NCBI RefSeq assembly: GCF_014205015.1
Contig: NZ_JACHMO010000001.1
Location: 5,766,001-5,830,000, forward strand
Length of the DNA stretch: 64,000 nucleotides
Direction of reading: 5' to 3'
Source of the DNA: Saccharothrix ecbatanensis
GTDB lineage: Bacteria; Actinomycetota; Actinomycetes; Mycobacteriales; Pseudonocardiaceae
Both the position numbers and the translations under genes were made by a program. The first letter of the stretch is position 1; each line of letters starts with the position of its first letter. Of this stretch, positions 59,213-64,000 are shown piece by piece. The notes beneath the pieces are model-generated. The model did no database searches and was not told where the DNA came from. It saw nothing but the letters and a program-made list of their open reading frames with translations.

Positions 59213-62200
59213 TCAGGCGCGCGGCTTCTCGCGCATCTCGAACGTCTCGATGATGTCGCCGACCTTCAGGTCGCTGTAGTTGCCGAGCGTCAGACCACAC
59301 TCGAAGCCCTCGCGGACCTCGGTCGCGTCGTCCTTGAACCGGCGCAGCGAGCTGATCGGCAGGTTCTCCTGCACGACGTTGTTGTCGCGCAGCAGGCGGG
59401 CCCGGGCGTTGCGCCGGATCTCGCCCGACATCACGAGGCAACCCGCGATCGTGCCGACCTTGGAGGACTTGAAGACGTCGCGGATCTCCGCGCGTCCCAG
59501 CTGGACCTCTTCGTACTCCGGCTTGAGCATGCCCTTGAGGGCCTGCTCGATCTCGTCGATCGCCTGGTAGATCACCGTGTAGTAGCGGACGTCAACGCCC
59601 TCGCGGTTGGCGAGTTCGGTGGCCTTGCCCTCGGCCCGGACGTTGAAGCCCAGGACGATGGCGCTACCCGCGACGGCGAGGTTGATGTCGCCTTCGGTGA
59701 TGCCACCGACGCCACGGTGGATGACGCGGAGCTCGACGTCGTCGCCGACCTCGATCTTCATGAGCGCGTCCTCGAGGGCCTCGACGGTACCCGAGTTGTC
59801 GCCCTTGATGATCAGGGTGAGAGCGCTCGTCTCCTTCAGCGCGGCGTCCAGGTCCTCCAGGCTGACGCGCTTGCGCTTCGCGGCGTTCATCGCGTTGCGG
59901 TTGCGGGCCTGGCGGCGCTCGGCGATCTGCCGGGCCACCCGGTCCTCCTCGACCACGAGGAACGTGTCACCCGCGCCGGGCACCGAGGTGAGGCCGATGA
60001 CCTGCACCGGGCGCGACGGGGTCGCCACCGTGATGTCCGCGCCGTGCTCGTCGACCATGCGGCGCACGCGACCGTAGGCGGCGCCCGCCACGATCGAGTC
60101 ACCGACGCGGAGCGAACCGCGCTGCACCAGCACCGTGGCCACCGGACCGCGACCGCGGTCCAGGTGAGCCTCGATGGCGACGCCCTGCGCCTCCATCTCC
60201 GGGTTGGCGCGGAGGTCGAGCGACGCGTCGGCGGTCAGCAGGATCGCTTCCAGCAGGCCGTCGATGTTGATGCCCTGCTTCGCCGAGATGTCGACGAACA
60301 TGGTCTCGCCGCCATACTCCTCGGCGACCAGCCCGTACTCGGTGAGCTGCTGACGGATCTTGGCGGGGTTGGCCCCCTCCTTGTCGATCTTGTTCACCGC
60401 GACCACGATCGGCGCGTTGGCCGCCTGGGCGTGGTTGATCGCTTCCACCGTCTGCGGCATCACGCCGTCGTCGGCCGCCACCACGATGACCGCGATGTCG
60501 GTCGAGTTCGCACCACGCGCACGCATGGCGGTGAACGCCTCGTGACCCGGGGTGTCGATGAACGTGATGAGGCGCTCGTTGCCTTCGAGCTCCGTGTTCA
60601 CCTGGTAGGCGCCGATGTGCTGGGTGATGCCACCCGCTTCGCCCTCGGCCACCTTCGCGGTGCGGATGGTGTCCAGCAGTCGCGTCTTACCGTGGTCGAC
60701 GTGGCCCATGACGGTCACGACCGGCGGACGGATCTGCAGGTCCTCCTCGCCGCCGGCGTCGTCGCCGTAGGTGATGTCGAACGTGCCGAGCAGCTCGCGG
60801 TCCTCCTCCTCGGGGGACACGACCTGCACGTTGTAGTTCATCTCGGAGCCGAGCAGCTCCAGGATCTCGTCGGACACCGACTGCGTCGCGGTGACCATCT
60901 CGCCGAGGTGGAACAACACCTGCACCAGCGAAGCCGGGTTGGCGTTGATCTTGTCGGCGAAGTCGGTCAGCGAAGCGCCACGCGGCAGGCGGATCGACTC
61001 GCCGTTGCCCTTGGGCAGACGGACACCGCCGACCGAAGGCGCCTGCATGTTGTCCATGTACTCCTGGCGCTTCTGCCGCTTCGACTTGCGGCCACGACGC
61101 GCCGGACCACCTGGACGGCCGAAGGCGCCCGCGGCGCCGCCGCGTCCACCGGGACCGCCACCGCCACCGGGACGACCGCGGAAACCGCCACCACCACCGG
61201 CCGGTGCGCCACCGCCACCGCCGCCACCGCCGCCGGGGCGGAAGCCACCGCCGCCGCCACCGCCGCCACCAGGACGGAAGCCGCCACCGGCGCCGCCACC
61301 GCCACCGCCGCCGCCACCGGGGCGGAAGCCGCCACCAGCGCCGCCGCCGCCACCGGGACGACCGCCGCCGCCACCGCCGCCGCCACCAGGACCGCGGCCA
61401 CCGCCGCCGCCACCGGGGCCGCCGGGACCACGACCGCCGCCACCGCCGCCGCCACCAGGGCGGGGCGCGGGACGACCGGGCATCATGCCCGGGTTCGGCC
61501 GGGGCGGCATGCTGCCGGGGTTGGGACGAGGACCGCCGGGACCGCCGCCGGAGCCACCCGGACGGGGGCCGGCCGGACGCGAGTCAGCGGGCTTGGGACC
61601 GGAGGGGCGCTCGCCGCCGCCGGGCGTGGCCGGACGCGGTGCCTGCGGACGCGGCGCGGGTGCGCCACCGCCGACACCGAAGGGGTTGTTGCCCGGACGC
61701 GGGGGCCGCGGACCGGCAGGCTTGGGAGACTGCGGGCGCGGCGGGACCACGGACGGGGGGGTGTTCTGAGCTGCCGCGGGCTGCTGCTGCGGCGGGGGCG
61801 CCACGCGGGGGCCGGGACGCGGGCCGGGGCCACTCGTCTTCGGCGCCTGCTGGGGTGCCTGCTGCGGCTGCTGCTGAGGCGCGGCGGCCGGAGCCGGAGC
61901 GGGAGCCGGGGCCGGAGTCGACGCGGCGGCCGGGGCGGGCGCCTGCGGCTGCTGCTGGGGAGCAGCGGCCGGGGCGGCCGGTTCCGGCGTGGCGGCGGGC
62001 TTCGGGGCCGGGGGCTTCGGCGCCATCGGCTTCGGGCCGGGCATCGGACGCGGACCGGGCTTGCCGGCGGGTGCCGGCGGGCGCGGGGTCGTCGTCTCGC
62101 TCTTGGTCTCGGCCGAGGGCGCGGGCTTCGGGGCCGCCGGGCGGGCGCCCGCCGGCTTGGCCTTGCCGTCGCTCTTGGCGTAGGCGTCACGAAGCCGCCG

Positions 62201-62332
62201 GGCCACGGGGGCCTCGACGGTGCTGGACGCGGACTTCACGTATTCGCCCTGATCGGCGAGCTTCGTCAGTAGTTCTTTACTCGTGACACCGAGCTCTTTG
62301 GCGAGCTCGTGCACGCGGGCCTTACCTGCCAC
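59213..62332 (-). CDS. infB: Translation initiation factor IF-2
   Basis: 1039-aa GTPase that places initiator tRNA on the 30S subunit. GTG 62332 follows AGAGGAG. Seen: N-terminal IF2_N domain [21 protein letters not shown], then an unusually long Pro/Ala/Gln- and Gly-rich stretch (about 55-420, with runs of GGGGGG), a second IF2_N ([28 protein letters not shown]), and the G domain with G1 [14 protein letters not shown] (near 543), G2 [11 protein letters not shown]3 DTPGHEAF, G4 NKID; domains II-IV follow to a normal C-terminus. Operon order rimP-nusA-ylxR-infB is standard. Confidence 0.97.
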   Translation of the reverse strand: MAGKARVHELAKELGVTSKELLTKLADQGEYVKSASSTVEAPVARRLRDAYAKSDGKAKPAGARPAAPKPAPSAETKSETTTPRPPAPAGKPGPRPMPGPKPMAPKPPAPKPAATPEPAAPAAAPQQQPQAPAPAAASTPAPAPAPAPAAAPQQQPQQAPQQAPKTSGPGPRPGPRVAPPPQQQPAAAQNTPPSVVPPRPQSPKPAGPRPPRPGNNPFGVGGGAPAPRPQAPRPATPGGGERPSGPKPADSRPAGPRPGGSGGGPGGPRPNPGSMPPRPNPGMMPGRPAPRPGGGGGGGGRGPGGPGGGGGGRGPGGGGGGGGGRPGGGGGAGGGFRPGGGGGGGGGAGGGFRPGGGGGGGGGFRPGGGGGGGGGAPAGGGGGFRGRPGGGGGPGGRGGAAGAFGRPGGPARRGRKSKRQKRQEYMDNMQAPSVGGVRLPKGNGESIRLPRGASLTDFADKINANPASLVQVLFHLGEMVTATQSVSDEILELLGSEMNYNVQVVSPEEEDRELLGTFDITYGDDAGGEEDLQIRPPVVTVMGHVDHGKTRLLDTIRTAKVAEGEAGGITQHIGAYQVNTELEGNERLITFIDTPGHEAFTAMRARGANSTDIAVIVVAADDGVMPQTVEAINHAQAANAPIVVAVNKIDKEGANPAKIRQQLTEYGLVAEEYGGETMFVDISAKQGINIDGLLEAILLTADASLDLRANPEMEAQGVAIEAHLDRGRGPVATVLVQRGSLRVGDSIVAGAAYGRVRRMVDEHGADITVATPSRPVQVIGLTSVPGAGDTFLVVEEDRVARQIAERRQARNRNAMNAAKRKRVSLEDLDAALKETSALTLIIKGDNSGTVEALEDALMKIEVGDDVELRVIHRGVGGITEGDINLAVAGSAIVLGFNVRAEGKATELANREGVDVRYYTVIYQAIDEIEQALKGMLKPEYEEVQLGRAEIRDVFKSSKVGTIAGCLVMSGEIRRNARARLLRDNNVVQENLPISSLRRFKDDATEVREGFECGLTLGNYSDLKVGDIIETFEMREKPRA

Positions 62333-62420
62333 TGCACTCCTCTGTGAGGGAGGCCGGCGGGCAAGTCCCGTCGACCTCGTCTTAACGTCGCGCGTTCATG
62401 TCTTCAGCTTCACGGCTGAC

Positions 62421-62765
62421 TCATGACGGGTCGACCTGCTTCCTTGCTTCCTGCTGGTCACGGGGCGATCCCGCGACCTCCTTCCCACACTGCGCGAGGT
62501 GAACGCGCACGCCTTCGACGTCGAGCGACCCCTGGACCCTGAAGGCCCGGGGGAACGCCCGTCGCTTCTCGGCGTTGCGGAGGCAGTCCGGATCGGGGTG
62601 CAGCCATGCTCCCCTACCGGCCAACCGTCGACGCGTGTCCGGGACCACAGTCCCGCCCACGACCACCACGCGCAGCAGCTCGGAGGGCAACGTCCGAGCG
62701 CGGCACCCTATGCACGTACGAACCGGGCCGATGTGCGCGAATTCCGATCCCCGACGTTGAACCAC
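62421..62765 (-). CDS. YlxR family protein (DUF448)
   Basis: 114-aa small RNA- or DNA-binding protein of the nusA-infB operon. Seen: VRTCIGCRARTLPSELLRVVV (family start, RTCIGC with two Cys), GRGAWLHPDPDCLRNAEKRRAFPRAFRV with the WLHPDxxC motif. The start is taken as GTG 62765 (MVQRRGSEFAHIGPVRTC); TAGACT five bases upstream could be an internal -10. YlxR is reported as a regulator of transcription or RNase P binding in other bacteria, which this sequence cannot test. It lies between nusA (23 bp upstream) and infB. Confidence 0.88.
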   Translation of the reverse strand: MVQRRGSEFAHIGPVRTCIGCRARTLPSELLRVVVVGGTVVPDTRRRLAGRGAWLHPDPDCLRNAEKRRAFPRAFRVQGSLDVEGVRVHLAQCGKEVAGSPRDQQEARKQVDPS

Positions 62766-62787
62766 TGAGAAGTCTATCCCCTGTTGC

Positions 62788-63810
62788 CTAGTCGGCCGAA
62801 CCGGATGTCGCCGCGCCCGCCGGAGCGGACCCGCCGGCCTCCGCGTCACTGCGGATGTCGATGCGCCAGCCGGTGAGCCGGGCGGCGAGCCGGGCGTTCT
62901 GGCCCTCCTTGCCGATGGCGAGGGAGAGCTGGAAGTCCGGCACCACGACCCGGGCCGTCTTGGCGCGTTCGTCGAGCACCTTGACAGAGACAACCTTCGC
63001 CGGTGACAGGGCATTCCCGACGAACGTGGCGGGGTCGTCGGAGTGGTCGATGATGTCGATCTTCTCGCCGGCCAGCTCGCTCATCACGTTCCGCACCCGG
63101 GCGCCCATCGGGCCGATGCACGCGCCCTTGGCGTTGACGCCGGGCACCGTGGTGCGCACCGCGATTTTCGAGCGGTGACCTGCCTCACGTGCCACCGCGG
63201 GGATCTCGACGGTGCCGTCCGCGATCTCGGGCACTTCGAGGGCGAACAGCCTGCGCACCAGGTTGGGGTGGGTGCGCGACAGCGTGATCTGCGGGCCGCG
63301 GGTGCCGCGGGACACGCCCACGACGTAGCACTTGAGCCGTGAGCCGTGCTCGTAGGACTCGCCGGGCACCTGCTCGGCGGGCGGCAGCACGCCTTCGGTG
63401 TCACCGATCTGCACCACGACCATGCCGCGGGCGTTCGCGCGGGCGTCGCGCTGCACCACGCCGCCGATGATCTCGCCCTCCTTGGCGGAGAACTCGCCGA
63501 ACGTGCGCTCGTGCTCGGCGTCGCGCAGGCGCTGGAGGATGACCTGCCGGGCGGTGGTGGCGGCGATGCGGCCGAACCCCTCCGGGGTGTCGTCCCACTC
63601 CTCCAGCACGGAGCCGTCCGGGTTCAGGTCCTGCGCGAGGACCCGCACCGCGCCGGTCTTGCGGTCGATCTCCACCCGCGAGTGCGAGTGGTGGCCCTCG
63701 GTGTGCTTGTAGGCGGTCAGCAGGGCGGTCTCGATGGCTTCGAGAACCGTGTCGAAGGGGATGTCCTTGTCCCGTTCGATCGCCCTTAGAGCGGCGATGT
63801 CGACGTTCAC
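62788..63810 (-). CDS. nusA: Transcription termination/antitermination factor NusA
   Basis: 340-aa RNA polymerase-associated factor. GTG 63810 ([19 protein letters not shown]) overlaps the rimP stop as GTGA. Seen: N-terminal RNAP-binding domain (to about 115), S1 domain around [34 protein letters not shown]1 with [29 protein letters not shown] (in parts; GPMGARV), KH2 with [28 protein letters not shown]. It lacks the C-terminal acidic repeats of enterobacteria, as is normal in actinobacteria, and ends with an Ala/Gly/Ser tail. Confidence 0.97.
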   Translation of the reverse strand: MNVDIAALRAIERDKDIPFDTVLEAIETALLTAYKHTEGHHSHSRVEIDRKTGAVRVLAQDLNPDGSVLEEWDDTPEGFGRIAATTARQVILQRLRDAEHERTFGEFSAKEGEIIGGVVQRDARANARGMVVVQIGDTEGVLPPAEQVPGESYEHGSRLKCYVVGVSRGTRGPQITLSRTHPNLVRRLFALEVPEIADGTVEIPAVAREAGHRSKIAVRTTVPGVNAKGACIGPMGARVRNVMSELAGEKIDIIDHSDDPATFVGNALSPAKVVSVKVLDERAKTARVVVPDFQLSLAIGKEGQNARLAARLTGWRIDIRSDAEAGGSAPAGAATSGSAD

Positions 63811-64000
63811 TCCGACTCCTCCTTCAGGTGCTTGCCTTCGAGGAGCGCGAGCTCGTCGACCGGCGGCTGCTTGAACTCGACTTCGACGACGGCGCGCTCG
63901 ATCGTCTTGTACTCGACGCGGCGCAGCTCGCCCTTGACCAGCAGCACGACTCCGGCGTCGTCGGCCTCGCCGACCCGGCCGAACCACTCGACCTGATCCG
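63807..64000 (-). CDS. rimP: Ribosome maturation factor RimP, C-terminal part
   Basis: The last 64 codons of the gene before the right edge; the start is outside the window. The translated end, [20 protein letters not shown] then [22 protein letters not shown] and an acidic tail, fits the C-terminal SH3-like domain of RimP (30S maturation). It overlaps nusA by four bases (GTGA). Position before nusA is diagnostic. Confidence 0.85.
   Translation of the reverse strand, partial: DQVEWFGRVGEADDAGVVLLVKGELRRVEYKTIERAVVEVEFKQPPVDELALLEGKHLKEESE

Noticed and set aside
59717..62272. 851-codon open frame on the plus strand opposite infB
   Set aside because: It is antisense to a clear IF-2 gene; its product is Arg/His/Gly/Thr low complexity. 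Long antisense frames are expected in this high-GC codon usage. The same applies to long frames opposite ftsK, pnp, rnj and dinB.

Overview
The window is a GC-rich (about 70% or more) actinobacterial chromosome segment with dense coding, many GTG and some TTG starts, and four-base ATGA/GTGA/TTGA gene overlaps. The blocks mraZ-rsmH-ftsL-ftsI, clgR/pspA, pgsA-rimO, argA-ftsK, rnj-dapA-thyX, dapB-M16 peptidase-pnp-rpsO-ribF-truB and DHH-rbfA-infB-ylxR-nusA-rimP follow the actinomycete order, as in Mycobacterium. The style of the accessory genes (AbiEi-like protein, secreted phospholipase A2, RHH/DUF4097 pair, amyloid-motif-like protein) points to Pseudonocardiales, perhaps the Saccharothrix/Actinosynnema/Lentzea group. 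That placement is an inference. I found no rRNA, tRNA, CRISPR array, insertion sequence or prophage.

Layout. 1-3000: start of the division and cell-wall (dcw) cluster, leftward, under MraZ boxes. 3350-8240: rightward moxR, DUF58 and transglutaminase operon. 8700-13400: DUF3040, an orphan AbiEi-like protein, a small membrane protein, a Crp-type regulator and dinB. 13374-15842: divergent amidohydrolase and glutamine-synthetase-like pair. 15846-21411: SigD-like sigma factor, methyltransferase, ParA-like ATPase, Nei-type glycosylase, pyrD, and a uracil permease ending tail to tail with pyrD. 21677-24091: envelope-stress locus pspM-pspA-clgR. 24248-29139: cinA, pgsA, rimO, argA, a MerR regulator. 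29666-39435: phospholipase A2, ftsK, an acyltransferase, an oxidoreductase/TetR pair with two operators, rnj-dapA, a Ser/Thr kinase, an ACT protein. 39442-46156: thyX, an RHH/DUF4097 pair, a YcaQ-like protein, an EamA transporter, an acetyltransferase, small membrane proteins. 46173-64000: housekeeping block for lysine synthesis, RNA decay and translation (dapB, M16 peptidase, pnp, rpsO, thpR, ribF, truB, nrnA, rbfA, ylxP, infB, ylxR, nusA, rimP).

Two patterns recur. First, at least 15 genes have a TANNNT -10 box ending 6-8 nt before the ATG/GTG and no clear ribosome-binding site, so they look leaderless; this also fixes several starts. Second, short degenerate repeats sit at gene 3' ends, and for pspM, the YcaQ-like gene and nrnA the stop codon itself lies inside the repeated unit. 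The least conventional items are: a two-helix membrane protein whose Asn/Thr-repeat tail ends in a motif like bacterial amyloid signalling sequences (53208-53552); two MraZ-box-like arrays facing away from each other; an in-frame mini-ORF with a strong Shine-Dalgarno before argA; an AbiEi-like protein with an eroded nuclease-like domain; and an AT-rich 12-bp palindrome upstream of an MFS transporter. I see no complete new defence or biosynthetic system.
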